Below the pieces are notes generated by a model, which saw only the letters and a list, made by a program, of their open reading frames with translations, ran no database searches and had not been told where the DNA came from. DNA of 64,000 bases from Cupriavidus campinensis (GTDB taxonomy: Bacteria > Pseudomonadota > Gammaproteobacteria > Burkholderiales > Burkholderiaceae), in contig NZ_CAJPVH010000017.1 in assembly GCF_905397395.1 (NCBI RefSeq), forward strand, positions 35,941 to 99,940, read 5' to 3'. The translations under genes and the position numbers were made by a program. Shown piece by piece: positions 17,414 to 26,721 of the stretch (position 1 is the first letter of the stretch; each line of letters starts with the position of its first letter).

Positions 17414-18223
17414 ATGCCCAAGTCCGCCTACAACGTTCCCGCCGATGATGCCGCGCCGTCGCTGAAGTCCACGTCGCCGGCGGTGGTGCGCGCGGTACAT
17501 GTCATGGATGCCGTGGCCGCCGCCCCGGAACCGCTGACGCTGGCCGACCTGACCCGGCTGACCGGCGCGCCCAAGAGCTCCCTCCACGGCATGTGCGACA
17601 CCCTCGTGCAGCTGCAACTGCTCAAGCGCCTGCCGAATGGGGCGATGGCGGTCGGCCCGCACGTGATGGCCTGGGCCAACGCCTTCCTGTCGCAGACGCA
17701 GATGACGAGCGAGTTCCGCGCGCTCTGGGAGCAGACCGATGCGTTTCACGACGCCACGGTCACCTTGTCGATGCTCGATGGTGCGGAGGTGGTCTACCTG
17801 GCCTGCCAGAACGGCGACCGCCCGCTCGGCGTCACGTTCCGTATCGGCATGCGCCTGCCGGCGCCCTACACGGCCACGGGCAAGGCGATGCTGAGCACGC
17901 TGCTGCCGGCCGAGGTGCGCGACCTGTTCGCGCCGGGCATGCCGCCGCCGCTCACGCGGGCCAGCGTGGCGGACGTGGATGATTTGCAGGCCGAACTGGC
18001 CCAGGTGCGGGAGGTGGGATATTCGACCGATAACGGCCAGATGCGCGACGGCATGACGTGCTTCGGCGCCCCGGTGTTCGATGCGGCCGCCCCCTGCGCG
18101 GCGGGGGCCATCGCGGTCAGCTATCTGACCAACGAGATCGATGCGGCCACCGGCGAGCGGATCGGCCAGCAGGTGCGGGCGCTGGCGGACCAACTGTCGG
18201 CCCGGCTCGGCGCCCGGCGGTAA
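17414..18223 (+). CDS. IclR-family transcriptional regulator
   Basis: The 269-residue protein has an N-terminal winged helix-turn-helix ([20 protein letters not shown]) and the C-terminal IclR effector domain ([46 protein letters not shown]). It is divergent from gabD and close to an inverted repeat, so it most likely controls gabD and the downstream dehydrogenase in response to a C4 acid. The ATG at 17414 gives the usual 15-20 residue lead into the HTH. It converges with narL (21 bp gap) and is not part of the nar system. Confidence 0.92.
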   Translation: MPKSAYNVPADDAAPSLKSTSPAVVRAVHVMDAVAAAPEPLTLADLTRLTGAPKSSLHGMCDTLVQLQLLKRLPNGAMAVGPHVMAWANAFLSQTQMTSEFRALWEQTDAFHDATVTLSMLDGAEVVYLACQNGDRPLGVTFRIGMRLPAPYTATGKAMLSTLLPAEVRDLFAPGMPPPLTRASVADVDDLQAELAQVREVGYSTDNGQMRDGMTCFGAPVFDAAAPCAAGAIAVSYLTNEIDAATGERIGQQVRALADQLSARLGARR

Positions 18224-18244
18224 CGTCCCCGATCGGGGAAGCCG

Positions 18245-18904
18245 TCACGCGGTCAGGCCATGTTCGACCGCGAACACGGCCACCTGCACGCGGCTGGCCA
18301 GATTCAGCTTCTTGAGGATGTTCTGCACATGGATCTTGACCGTGCTCTCGGCCACGCCGAGATCGCGCGCAATCTGCTTGTTGCTCTCGCCCCGGGTCAG
18401 CCCGCGCACGATCTCGCGCTCCCGCACGGTCAGCCGCGCGCCGTCCTCGGCGCTCGGCGCCGTTGGGGCGGACGGCTGCGCCGGCGCGCGGAACTGCGCC
18501 ACGAGCTTGGCCGTCATGCCATCCGAAATCACCGGCTCGCCGGACGCAGCGCGGCGGATGGCCGAAGCCAGGAAGTCCGCCTCGATATTCTTCAGCAGAT
18601 AGCCCCGGGCACCGCCGCGCAGCGCGCTGGCCAGCTCTTCGGCCTCCTCGGACACGGTGAGGATCAGCACCGCCGTGTCCGGCAGGTCCTGCGCCAGCAG
18701 GGCCAGTGTCTCGAGCCCGGACAGCCCGGGCATGTTCAGGTCCAGCAGGATCACGTCGGGGCGATGCTGCTTGGCTCGCTTGAGCCCCTCCACGCCATCG
18801 GCTGCCTCGTCCACGACGGCAAAATCGGGCTGGCGCTGCAACAGCGCGCGAATGCCCGAACGGAACAGCGTGTGATCGTCGATCAGCAGGATGCGGATGG
18901 TCAT
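18245..18904 (-). CDS. narL: Nitrate/nitrite response regulator
   Basis: The 219-residue protein is a NarL-type regulator: receiver domain with Asp55 as acceptor ([10 protein letters not shown]), and a C-terminal LuxR-type HTH at about 152-210 ([20 protein letters not shown]). The DNA-recognition helix is in [19 protein letters not shown]. It overlaps narX by 4 bases (ATGA), so both are made together. The partner kinase and the nearby nar genes support regulation of nitrate respiration by NarXL. Symbol narL follows from this pairing. Confidence 0.94.
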   Translation of the reverse strand: MTIRILLIDDHTLFRSGIRALLQRQPDFAVVDEAADGVEGLKRAKQHRPDVILLDLNMPGLSGLETLALLAQDLPDTAVLILTVSEEAEELASALRGGARGYLLKNIEADFLASAIRRAASGEPVISDGMTAKLVAQFRAPAQPSAPTAPSAEDGARLTVREREIVRGLTRGESNKQIARDLGVAESTVKIHVQNILKKLNLASRVQVAVFAVEHGLTA

Positions 18905-20919
18905 GACTGGAGACTCATTTCGTTGATTTCATTGGCCTCGCTGGCCTCGCTGGCCTCGCCGGACACATGGGCGCCGGGCACGCGCAGGGCCACGCGGGTG
19001 CCGCGCCCGGGTGCGGACTCAATCGACAACTGTGCGTTGAGCCGCGCGGCGCGCTCGCGCATGATGTGCAGGCCCACCTGCATCTCGCAGCGTGTGGCGA
19101 GCCCGGCGGCGTCGAAGCCCTCGCCATCGTCCTGCACCACCAGTTCAAGATCGCGCCCGCCTCGCAGCCGCACCAGCACGTGGCCGGCCTGCGCGTGCTT
19201 GCGCACGTTGGAGAGCGCCTCCTGCAGGACGAACAGCACCTGCAGCTGGGCATCGGGCGGCAGCGGCCGGGCGTTGTCGTAGCCTTCCACCTCCAGCCGC
19301 GCCTCGGTGGCGCACTGGCGCCGGAAGCGCGCCACGGTGTCTTCCGCTGCCTGCCGCAACTCGCCCTGTGTGAGCCGGGTGCGGAAGTTCAGCAGCAACT
19401 CGCGCACATCCTGGTAGCTCTCGTCCACCCCGCAACGGAGCATCGGCACGATCGCCGCCACATCGGCCAGCGCCCCGCGTGAGACGGCTTCCTCGAGCAG
19501 CTGGGCTTGCAGGTTCAGGTAGTTCAGGCCCTGGGCGATGCTGTCGTGCAGGCCCTGCGCCACGAGATTGCGCTCCTCCACCACGGCCAGCTGGCGCGCG
19601 GTGGCGGACAGGCGCTGGTGTTCTAGCGCCACGCCCAGATGCTGGGCCAGCGTTTCGAGCAGTTGCCGGTCTGACGCGTTAAGCACCCGTGGCGAGCGGA
19701 AGTGGAGGGAGAACATGCCGATCACCCCGCGCGGCGTGTCGATGCGGAACGCCGCGAAGCCGCCGAAGCCGCACGCCATCGGCGGCGACGGTTGCGCATG
19801 GGGCGGGGCCGGCCAGGTGACCACGCGCTGCCGCGTGGCGGCGCCGCAGTGGCAGGCATCGGCCGCCATGCGCTGCTCCTGCTCGATCAGCGCGGCGGGC
19901 AGCCCTTCGGAAACCACCATGTGGAGGTTCTCCGGCACCGCGTCGAGCATGCGCACGCTGCCGCCATCGGCGTCCAGGCGCCGCATGATCCGGGTCAGGA
20001 AGCCTCGGCACAGCGCCTCGGCCTCGTTCGGCTGGTTCAGGTAGGCGGCGATGTCGTAGAGCGTCTCGAGGTCGCGGTTGCGCCGGGCCAGTTCGGCGGT
20101 CTTCTGGGCCACGCGGGCTTCAAGTCCCCGGTAGAGTTCCTGGAGCTCGGCTGCCATCCGATTGAAACCGGTGCTCAGCGTGCCGAATTCGTCACGGCTG
20201 GTGACCGGCAGGCGCAGCGAGAATTCGCGGGCCGCCATGCGGCGCAGCCCGTCCTGCAGCGTCAGCACGGGCAGGATGATCCAGAGATAGAGCAGGTAGA
20301 TGACTGCGACGGTGCCCATGCAGGCGATGGCGGCCAGCGCGGCCTGGGACATGCGCAGCAGGTCCGTCTTGCGTGCGTTGTCGGCCTCGATCATGCGCAC
20401 CAGCTGGTTCGCCTGCGCGACAAAATCGGACAGTGCGGCCACATAAGCGAGCGGCGTGCCATCGGGCGCGTTTATGTCCTGCTCGGCCAGCGGCTTCATC
20501 CGCTCGTCCCACGCCCGGGCCACGCGGTCCAGCTGGTCGTGGATGACTGGCACGGCGGGCAGGAACAGCGGCCGCTTGGCGTCGCCCCGGCGCAGTTGCG
20601 CCAGCGTCTCGTCCAACTGGGCGATCCGTGGCGCGAGGGCGTGGGGTTGATGAGCGCGGGCCCGGGTCAGTTCGATGGCCACCGCGTTGGCATGCATCCG
20701 TACGCTGCCGGCATCGTTGATCGCCGCGCCGGCGCCTTCGAGGTTCCAGGAGAGCCACAGGGTGCCGCCGATCATCGTCAGGACAACCAGCAGCGAGATC
20801 AGGGACAGCGAGATGATGCGCGTGGAGAGGCGGTGGCGCAGCCCCGGCAGCCCGACCGCCGAGGTGGCTTGGGGGTCCGCGTGCGTATCGAACGCGGCGT
20901 CAGGAAAGGGGGCTGGCAT
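18901..20919 (-). CDS. narX: Nitrate/nitrite sensor histidine kinase
   Basis: The 672-residue protein has the NarX layout: membrane helix near residue 40, a periplasmic four-helix sensor with P-box-like INDAGSVRMHANAVAIEL, a second membrane helix near 200, HAMP, a GAF-like/cysteine region, and a HPK7 transmitter with His near residue 459 (GLHDSIAQGLNYLNLQAQL). The ATPase part has EALSNVRKHA (N-box) and DDGEGFD. I place the start at ATG 20919 before the cytoplasmic lead; an upstream ATG at 20958 also is in frame and no strong ribosome binding site is visible for either. It phosphorylates NarL when nitrate or nitrite is bound outside the cell. A weak FNR-like box is at 20985-20998. Confidence 0.93.
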   Translation of the reverse strand: MPAPFPDAAFDTHADPQATSAVGLPGLRHRLSTRIISLSLISLLVVLTMIGGTLWLSWNLEGAGAAINDAGSVRMHANAVAIELTRARAHQPHALAPRIAQLDETLAQLRRGDAKRPLFLPAVPVIHDQLDRVARAWDERMKPLAEQDINAPDGTPLAYVAALSDFVAQANQLVRMIEADNARKTDLLRMSQAALAAIACMGTVAVIYLLYLWIILPVLTLQDGLRRMAAREFSLRLPVTSRDEFGTLSTGFNRMAAELQELYRGLEARVAQKTAELARRNRDLETLYDIAAYLNQPNEAEALCRGFLTRIMRRLDADGGSVRMLDAVPENLHMVVSEGLPAALIEQEQRMAADACHCGAATRQRVVTWPAPPHAQPSPPMACGFGGFAAFRIDTPRGVIGMFSLHFRSPRVLNASDRQLLETLAQHLGVALEHQRLSATARQLAVVEERNLVAQGLHDSIAQGLNYLNLQAQLLEEAVSRGALADVAAIVPMLRCGVDESYQDVRELLLNFRTRLTQGELRQAAEDTVARFRRQCATEARLEVEGYDNARPLPPDAQLQVLFVLQEALSNVRKHAQAGHVLVRLRGGRDLELVVQDDGEGFDAAGLATRCEMQVGLHIMRERAARLNAQLSIESAPGRGTRVALRVPGAHVSGEASEASEANEINEMSLQS

Positions 20920-21055
20920 GTTGTGGGGGCGAGGGCAGGGCGTCAGGACACCTGCCATTCTGGTGCCGGCGATTGTGCCGTTTCCTGCGCTGGATCAAAT
21001 TGCCGAGGGATGGATTGGGAACTCGCGCGGGATTCGCTTTCCGGCAACACCCCGA

Positions 21056-22210
21056 TCAGGCTGGCACGACCCCCGCCGGCTTTTCGCCCGACATCAGGTA
21101 GTGAATCAGGTCCGCCACGGGCCGGATGGCGTCGCCAAACGGCAGCGTGCCCTTGCCGCGGAAGAACAGGCCGCGCTCCACGTCGCCCTTGAGCGCCTGC
21201 GAGAGCTTGCGGTCGATGCAGAACTGGCCGATGCGCGCCACGCCGTCACGCAGGCCGCACGATTGCAGGCAGTCGAAGCCCTCCAGGCATTCGCGCACCT
21301 TGGCGCGCGCCTGGAGCGCCGACTCCCGGGAGAGATAGCGCTTGAGCCACGGCGTCAGCACCGCGCGCGCCGGCAGTCCCGCCACGCTCGTGAATTCGCC
21401 GATCTGTTCCTGCGGCGCGGAAGCCAGCACCTGTTTGAAAGCCAGATGCGCATCGCATTCCTCGGTCACGGCGAAGGCGGTGCCCACCTGCACGCCGGCC
21501 GCGCCCTGCGCCAGCCAGTGATGCAGCTTGCCGTGGTGGCCCAACCCGCCAGCCAGGATCAGCGGTACGGATTCCCAGGCCAGCCCCAGGCTGGCGAACA
21601 GCGCGCGGCATTCGTCCAGCACGCGCGCGAACGAGAACCGCGCGTCGCCGATGTCCTCCATGCGCGAGGCGCCGAGGTGCCCGCCGGCATGCGCGGGATG
21701 TTCGATCACGATGGCATCGGGCAGCCGCCCCTTCTTCATCCACTTGCGCAGGACCAGGCTGACGCCACGGGCGTCGGACAGGATCGGGATCAGGGCCACC
21801 TTCGGGTGATTGGCGGTCAGTTCGGGGAGGTCGAGCGGCAGGCCGGCGCCCATGACGATGGCATCCGCGCCACTGTCGCACGCCTGCCGGACCAGCGCCG
21901 CGTGGGCGCCGACGGCCTTCATCACGTTGACGGCGATCATCCCTTGCCCGCCCGCCAACGTCTTCGCCGCGCGCACCTCGCGGTCAAGCGCGATGAGGTT
22001 GGCGTGTTCGATCGCGGCCTTGTCGCGTCTGGCGGTGCCGGCCATCAGGTCGGGGTGATGGTGGCGCAGGTCGATGCTGGCGATGGTGCCCATGGCGTTG
22101 TGGCGGGCCACGGTGCCGGCGAGCCGGTGCGCGGATATGCCCACGCCCATGCCGCCCTGCACGATAGGAAGCAGCTTGCGGCCGGCCAGGTTGAGCCATC
22201 GATGTGTCAT
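21056..22210 (-). CDS. Nitronate monooxygenase (2-nitropropane dioxygenase family)
   Basis: The 384-residue FMN enzyme has a TIM-barrel with IVQGGMGVGISAHRLAG at the start, VIEHPAHAGGHLGA and PLILAGGLGHHGKLHHWL, typical for nitronate monooxygenases. The conserved His after GG (AGGHLG) is present. It oxidises nitronates to carbonyls with release of nitrite and may detoxify propionate-3-nitronate or reactive nitrogen products. Its place between narXL and ubiUVT fits nitrogen-oxide metabolism. ATG 22210 was chosen over a TTG at 22237 because it has a GGA upstream and aligns with the family start. The exact substrate is unknown; some family members act as enoyl reductases instead. Confidence 0.85.
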   Translation of the reverse strand: MTHRWLNLAGRKLLPIVQGGMGVGISAHRLAGTVARHNAMGTIASIDLRHHHPDLMAGTARRDKAAIEHANLIALDREVRAAKTLAGGQGMIAVNVMKAVGAHAALVRQACDSGADAIVMGAGLPLDLPELTANHPKVALIPILSDARGVSLVLRKWMKKGRLPDAIVIEHPAHAGGHLGASRMEDIGDARFSFARVLDECRALFASLGLAWESVPLILAGGLGHHGKLHHWLAQGAAGVQVGTAFAVTEECDAHLAFKQVLASAPQEQIGEFTSVAGLPARAVLTPWLKRYLSRESALQARAKVRECLEGFDCLQSCGLRDGVARIGQFCIDRKLSQALKGDVERGLFFRGKGTLPFGDAIRPVADLIHYLMSGEKPAGVVPA

Positions 22211-22275
22211 GAGGAAATCCGGAGTCAGGAGGGGCAAAAAACGGCCCAGCGTCTCACGCGCATCGGGGTGGCAGT

Positions 22276-22289
22276 TTGCGCCAGATCAA
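22276..22289. promoter_or_regulatory. FNR/Anr-type box (TTGCG-CCAG-ATCAA)
   Basis: The right half matches the consensus TTGAT-N4-ATCAA exactly and the left half in three of five bases. It lies between the divergent nitronate monooxygenase and ubiU genes, 160 bp from the ubiU start. Oxygen control would suit the anaerobic ubiquinone genes. Confidence 0.5.
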
Positions 22290-22449
22290 TTTGAGGGGGA
22301 TCGGCGGCCTGTTCCGAGGGCCTAGTTCGATGGAACCAGAAGAATGTAACCCCGCCGGGGTTTGCTCGGGGTCAAAGGTTCCCCCTATGGGCATGACTAG
22401 CATCCTTGGTCGATCCCCACCCCATGCGCCGCAACGCGCATTTCTCGCC

Positions 22450-23547
22450 ATGGATGCTTCCCCGCCCGCTGCACCCGATGTGCATGATGCGCATCATGTA
22501 CCAACGTCCCCATCCGACTCGCCATCCCGCCAGCCCCGCCAGCCGCGCCGGCCGCAACTGGTGGCCCCGGCCGGTTCACTGGCGGCCCTGCGCATGGCCC
22601 TGCAGCACGGCGCGGATGCCATCTACCTGGGGTTGCGCGACGCCACCAACGCGCGCAACTTCGGCGGCCTGAATTTTTCGGAGGACGACATCCGCACGGG
22701 CGTGGCGGAGGCCCGCGCGCGCGGCGCGGAAGTGCTCTTCGCCATCAACACCTTTGCGCAGATGGGGCAGGTGGACCGCTGGCACCGCGCCGTGGACGCC
22801 GCCGCCGTGCTGGGTGCCGACGCAGTGATCATGGCCGACCCCGGCCTGATGGCCTACGCAGCGGAGAAGCATCCGGACCTGCGCCTGCACTTGTCCGTGC
22901 AGGGCTCGGCCACGCATGCCGATGCCATCGCGCTGATGCGCGAGCGCTTCGGCATCCGGCGCGTAGTGCTGCCGCGCGTGCTGACGCTGGCGCAGATCGC
23001 CAAGCTGGCCAGGCAGACCGATGTGGAACTTGAGGTCTTCGGCTTTGGCAGCCTGTGCGTGATGGCCGAGGGCCGCTGCCTGCTGTCCTCGTACGCAACC
23101 GCCGATTCGCCCAATAACCGTGGCGTCTGCTCGCCGGCCCACGCCGTGCGCTGGGATGAGACGGACGGCACGATGCACGCGCGGCTCTCCGGCATCCTGA
23201 TCGACAGCTACGCGCCCGGCGAGCCGGCCGGCTATCCCACGCTGTGCAAGGGCCGTTTCACCGTGGAGGGCGAGCACGGCTACGTGCTGGAGGAGCCCAC
23301 CAGCCTCAACGCGCTGTCGCTGCTGCCGGCACTGATCGACATCGGCATCGCCGCCATCAAGATCGAAGGGCGCCAGCGCAGCCCGCGCTATGTGGCCGAT
23401 GTGGTAGGCGTGCTGCGCGCCGCTATCGACGATGCCTGGCGCGACCCCCGGCGCTTCGTGCCGCGCCAGGAATGGCAGGCCACGCTGGGGCGCCACGCCG
23501 AGGGCGACCAGGTGACCCAGGGCGCCTACGACCGTCCGTGGCGCTGA
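22450..23547 (+). CDS. ubiU: Oxygen-independent ubiquinone hydroxylation protein UbiU (peptidase U32 family)
   Basis: The 365-residue protein matches E. coli UbiU closely from residue 37 onward: LVAPAGSLAALRMALQHGAD, NARNFGGLNFSEDDI, AINTFAQ, VSVQ-like LSVQGSATHADA, and FGFGSLCVMAEGRCLLSSYA. Cys residues for the [4Fe-4S] cluster are in SLCVMAEGRC, NNRGVCSPA and YPTLCKGR. UbiU and UbiV form a complex that hydroxylates the ubiquinone ring without oxygen. The 37-residue N-terminal extension is Pro/Ser/His-rich and unusual; a later start at the GTG of LVAPAG is possible. It is followed by ubiV after 22 bp and is likely under FNR/Anr control. Confidence 0.93.
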   Translation: MDASPPAAPDVHDAHHVPTSPSDSPSRQPRQPRRPQLVAPAGSLAALRMALQHGADAIYLGLRDATNARNFGGLNFSEDDIRTGVAEARARGAEVLFAINTFAQMGQVDRWHRAVDAAAVLGADAVIMADPGLMAYAAEKHPDLRLHLSVQGSATHADAIALMRERFGIRRVVLPRVLTLAQIAKLARQTDVELEVFGFGSLCVMAEGRCLLSSYATADSPNNRGVCSPAHAVRWDETDGTMHARLSGILIDSYAPGEPAGYPTLCKGRFTVEGEHGYVLEEPTSLNALSLLPALIDIGIAAIKIEGRQRSPRYVADVVGVLRAAIDDAWRDPRRFVPRQEWQATLGRHAEGDQVTQGAYDRPWR

Positions 23548-23569
23548 AACCGTCCGCAACCCACCCACC

Positions 23570-24484
23570 ATGATCACTTCCTCTTCCCCCTATCCAATCG
23601 CCATCGCGCTCGGCCCGCTGCTCTACTACTGGCCCCGCGCGGACGTGCTGCGTTTCTATGCCGACGTCGCGGACGCTCCCGTGGACCGCATCTATCTTGG
23701 CGAGGCAGTCTGCACGCGCCGCCACGAACTGCGTCCTGCTGACTGGCTGGACGTGGCGCGGATGCTGCGCGATGCCGGCAAGGAGGTGGTGCTGTCCACC
23801 CCGGTGCTGGTCGAGTCCGACAGCGACATCGCGGCCATGCGCCGCGTCTGCGAGCAGGACGAATTCCTCGTGGAGGCCAATGATCTCGGCGCGGTGCGCG
23901 CGCGGCACGGGCGGCCGTTCGTCGCCGGACCGCATCTGAACGTCTATCACGCCGATACGGCGGCCTGGCTGGCTACGCTGGGCGCGCGCGGGGCCGTGGC
24001 GCCGGTCGAGATGGACCACACGGCGCTGGCGGCGCTGGCGGCGGCGCGCCCCGCCGGCATGCAGATCGAGGCGATGGTCTGGGGCCGCATGCCGCTGGCG
24101 ATCTCCGCGCGTTGCTTCACAGCCCGGCACCACCGGCTGCGCAAGGACGCCTGCGAGTTCCGTTGCCTGGACTACCCGGACGGGCTGGTCGCCCGCACGG
24201 GCGAAGGGCAGCCGTTCTTCGCGCTGAACGGCATCCAGACCCAGTCCGCAAGCTGCCTGGACCTCTGCGCACACCTGCCGGAGATCCAGGCGATGGGCGT
24301 GGATCTGGTCCGCGTCAGCCCGCACGCCGCCGGCACGCTGGACGTGGTGTCGCTGCTCGACGCCGTGCGCCATGGCCGTACCGGCGCCGCGCCCAGCGGC
24401 ATCGTGCCCGCCGGCGCCCCGGCGAGCAACGGCTACTGGACCGGCCAGCCCGGCATCGCCTGGATAGCCGGCGCGCCCGCATGA
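23570..24484 (+). CDS. ubiV: Oxygen-independent ubiquinone hydroxylation protein UbiV
   Basis: The 304-residue protein resembles E. coli UbiV: ALGPLLYYWPRADVLRFYAD, RIYLGEAVCTRRHE, LSTPVLVES, SARCFTARHHRLRKDACEF with following Cys, and FALNGIQTQSA. The four cluster-binding Cys (EAVC, ARC, DAC, FRC) are all present. It works with UbiU in anaerobic ring hydroxylation. Its TGA stop overlaps the ATG of ubiT (ATGA), giving translational coupling. Confidence 0.94.
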   Translation: MITSSSPYPIAIALGPLLYYWPRADVLRFYADVADAPVDRIYLGEAVCTRRHELRPADWLDVARMLRDAGKEVVLSTPVLVESDSDIAAMRRVCEQDEFLVEANDLGAVRARHGRPFVAGPHLNVYHADTAAWLATLGARGAVAPVEMDHTALAALAAARPAGMQIEAMVWGRMPLAISARCFTARHHRLRKDACEFRCLDYPDGLVARTGEGQPFFALNGIQTQSASCLDLCAHLPEIQAMGVDLVRVSPHAAGTLDVVSLLDAVRHGRTGAAPSGIVPAGAPASNGYWTGQPGIAWIAGAPA

Positions 24485-24954
24485 CTGCCACGGAACCATC
24501 GATGACTTTCTCCTCCCTGATTGCCCGCATCCACCGCCGCCTGCCCGCGCCCGCGCAGGCCCTGCCGTTCGTGATGGCGCTGGAGTCCGCGCGCCGCGCC
24601 GGCTGGCTCCAGCCGCCGGCCGCGCTGGACGGCCATGCCTTCCTGCTGGGCGTGGAAGACCTCGGGCTGGACCTGCGTTTGCGCTGTGTGGGGGGCGCGT
24701 TCCGGATGGGGCCGTTCGATCCCGGATCAGCCCCGGCGCTGACACTACGCGCCCGCGCCGCCGACTACCTGCAACTGCTCGCCGGCCATGCCGATACCGA
24801 CACGCTGTTCTTCCAGCGCCGGCTCTCGATTTGCGGTGACACCGCCCTTGGGCTGGAGGTCAAGTACTGGCTCGATGCCACGCCGCGGCCGGCCTGGGTG
24901 GAGCCCTTCGTGGCGCGGCTGGCGGTGCTGTTTCCGGAAGTCCGCGCCGCTTGA
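24481..24954 (+). CDS. ubiT: SCP2-domain lipid-binding protein UbiT
   Basis: The 157-residue protein has an SCP2-type domain (LPFVMALESARRAGWLQPPA, FLLGVEDLGLDLRLRC, FQRRLSICGDTALGLEVKYW). UbiT binds lipids and helps to supply ubiquinone precursors to the anaerobic pathway. It begins within the stop codon of ubiV. The gene is the last of the ubiUVT operon, and converges with the siroheme-decarboxylase-like gene 18 bp away. Confidence 0.9.
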   Translation: MTATEPSMTFSSLIARIHRRLPAPAQALPFVMALESARRAGWLQPPAALDGHAFLLGVEDLGLDLRLRCVGGAFRMGPFDPGSAPALTLRARAADYLQLLAGHADTDTLFFQRRLSICGDTALGLEVKYWLDATPRPAWVEPFVARLAVLFPEVRAA

Positions 24955-24972
24955 ACGGGGCGGGCGTGCCCG

Positions 24973-25908
24973 TCAGGCCTCGGACGCCAGATCGCCGTAG
25001 CGCACGCCGCGCGGCTTGAAGCAGCAACGGGCGCGGAGTACGGCGCCGGGGAGTTTGGCGAGCGCGGGCATGGCCGCGAAGCCGTCGAGCGTCGCCTGAA
25101 GGTCGGCCGGGCTGCGCGCCCGCACCACCGCGAACAGGTTGAAGGGCCATGCTGCACCCCGGCGAGCGCGCCGGTAGCAGAGCGCCACGGCGGGCAGGCG
25201 GGCGAGCCGCTTGCCCAGGGCATCCACACGCTCGTCGGGCGCATTCCATACGCACATCGCGTTGTGCACGTAGCCGAGCTGACCGGGCTGGAGAATGGCG
25301 CCGAAGCGGCGGATCACACCGGCATCGCGCCAATGTGCCAGCCGGCGCCAGAGTTCGTGCTGCCCGATGCCCGTGCCGCGCGCCATGGCGCGGTAAGGCT
25401 CGGGTGTCAGTGGCAGGCCGTCTTCCAGCGCGGCCACCAGCCGCCAGTCGGCATCGGTCATCAGGGGCCGTAGCGGCACCCCGGCATCGACGTGGTACTC
25501 ACATTCCAGTGGCAGCGCCAGGGGCGTCTGGCGGACGTCCTCCCCGATGCCGTCGAGTGCCGCCGCCAGGCTGCCGACATTGCGCGCACCGGCCACGAAC
25601 CAGAGGTTGTAGCGGTGGCCGGTCCGGCAGTAATGATGACCAATGGACGGGTCGGCATTGAGGCGCCGCGCCACGCTCTCCAGCCGCCCTGGCGGCACGG
25701 ACAGCGCCGCCAGCGTGGTGGCACCGATGGTGTTTGGCGCGAAGCGGGCGCCGATATGGCTGATGCGGCCGCTGCCGACGTCGCGCGCCAGCAGCGACAG
25801 CAAGCCATGCTCGGACAGGCCGAGCGCCCGGGCCAGGCACCGGTAGGGCCGTGGCTCCAGCGGGAAATCTTGCCGAAGGCGTTGATAGAGTGCAGTCTCG
25901 TCGATCAT
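24973..25908 (-). CDS. Two-domain AsnC-like siroheme decarboxylase (NirD/L/G/H family)
   Basis: The 311-residue protein is a tandem of two AsnC/Lrp-like units: each has an HTH (RPYRCLARALGLSEHGLLSL; PEPYRAMARGTGIGQHELWR) and a ligand domain. The first ligand domain contains HHYCRTGHRYNLWFV, close to the siroheme-decarboxylase motif; the second has CYRRARRGAAWPFNLFAVV, where the central His is replaced. In the Nir family, such proteins decarboxylate siroheme to didecarboxysiroheme for heme d1, and single-chain fused forms like NirDL exist. I see no nirS or other nir gene in the window. The start at 25908 excludes a poor upstream stretch, but has no clear ribosome binding site. An Lrp-type regulator is the alternative. 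Confidence 0.75.
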   Translation of the reverse strand: MIDETALYQRLRQDFPLEPRPYRCLARALGLSEHGLLSLLARDVGSGRISHIGARFAPNTIGATTLAALSVPPGRLESVARRLNADPSIGHHYCRTGHRYNLWFVAGARNVGSLAAALDGIGEDVRQTPLALPLECEYHVDAGVPLRPLMTDADWRLVAALEDGLPLTPEPYRAMARGTGIGQHELWRRLAHWRDAGVIRRFGAILQPGQLGYVHNAMCVWNAPDERVDALGKRLARLPAVALCYRRARRGAAWPFNLFAVVRARSPADLQATLDGFAAMPALAKLPGAVLRARCCFKPRGVRYGDLASEA

Positions 25909-25998
25909 GGCGATATCCGGGGCGGCGGGCAGGATTGCGTGCCCGCCATGATGAGCCGGATGCCCGGCCGCCCCGTTGACGCCCATCAAGCGCGCGGA

Positions 25999-26721
25999 TC
26001 AGCGCCCCCGCACAAGCTGCCAGGCCCGCCCCAGGTAGGTGACCGAGGCGAAGCCGCTCCAGACATGCACCAGCCGCGTGAACGGGAAGATCGCGAACAG
26101 CGAGATGCCCAGGAACAGATGCACGCGGAACAGCAGCGGGGCATCGGCGATGAAGTCGGGCGCGTCAGCGCGCAGCGTGACGATGTGCTGGGCCCAGGTC
26201 ATCAGCTGCACCATCATGTGGCCGTCCATGTGGCCGGCGGACACGTAGATGGTCGAGAGCCCGGCCAGCAGCGTCGCCAGCAGCCAGAGCAGCAGCACCT
26301 TGTCGCCAGTACGCGTGACGGCGGCAACCCGGGCGTTGGTGAAGCGCCGGTGCAGCAGGATCAGCAGGCCGATCAGGCAGATCGTGCCCATGACCCCGCC
26401 GGCGCCCATCGCCACGGCCTGCTTGAGGGTGTGGGAGACGCCGAGCGCGTCCCACACCGCCACGGGCGTGAGCAGGCCCGCCAGATGGCCGAAGAACAGC
26501 CCGAGGATGCCAATGTGGAACAGGATGCTGCCCAGCCGCAGGTTGCCGCGATAGAGCAGCTGGGAGCTGTCGGCCTTCCAGCCGTACTGCTCGCGCTCGA
26601 AGCGCGCCAGGCTGCCGAACAGGAACAGCGCGGCGGCGATATACGGGTAGATGCCGAAGAGGAACTGGTGGGCGAATGACATGGTGGTCGCCTGCGTCGT
26701 CATGGAGGTCATGGAGGTCAT
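25999..26721 (-). CDS. narI: Respiratory nitrate reductase gamma subunit
   Basis: The 240-residue membrane protein has five hydrophobic helices and the heme b ligand His residues in LFHIGILGLFFGHLAG and RVHLFLGISL...RLVHVW. It anchors NarGH in the inner membrane and passes electrons from quinol to NarH. The start overlaps the stop of narJ (ATGA). The N-terminus carries three repeats of MTS/MTT, so an internal ATG at 26682 (MSFAHQFLFG) is also possible. It is the last gene of narGHJI. Confidence 0.95.
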   Translation of the reverse strand: MTSMTSMTTQATTMSFAHQFLFGIYPYIAAALFLFGSLARFEREQYGWKADSSQLLYRGNLRLGSILFHIGILGLFFGHLAGLLTPVAVWDALGVSHTLKQAVAMGAGGVMGTICLIGLLILLHRRFTNARVAAVTRTGDKVLLLWLLATLLAGLSTIYVSAGHMDGHMMVQLMTWAQHIVTLRADAPDFIADAPLLFRVHLFLGISLFAIFPFTRLVHVWSGFASVTYLGRAWQLVRGR

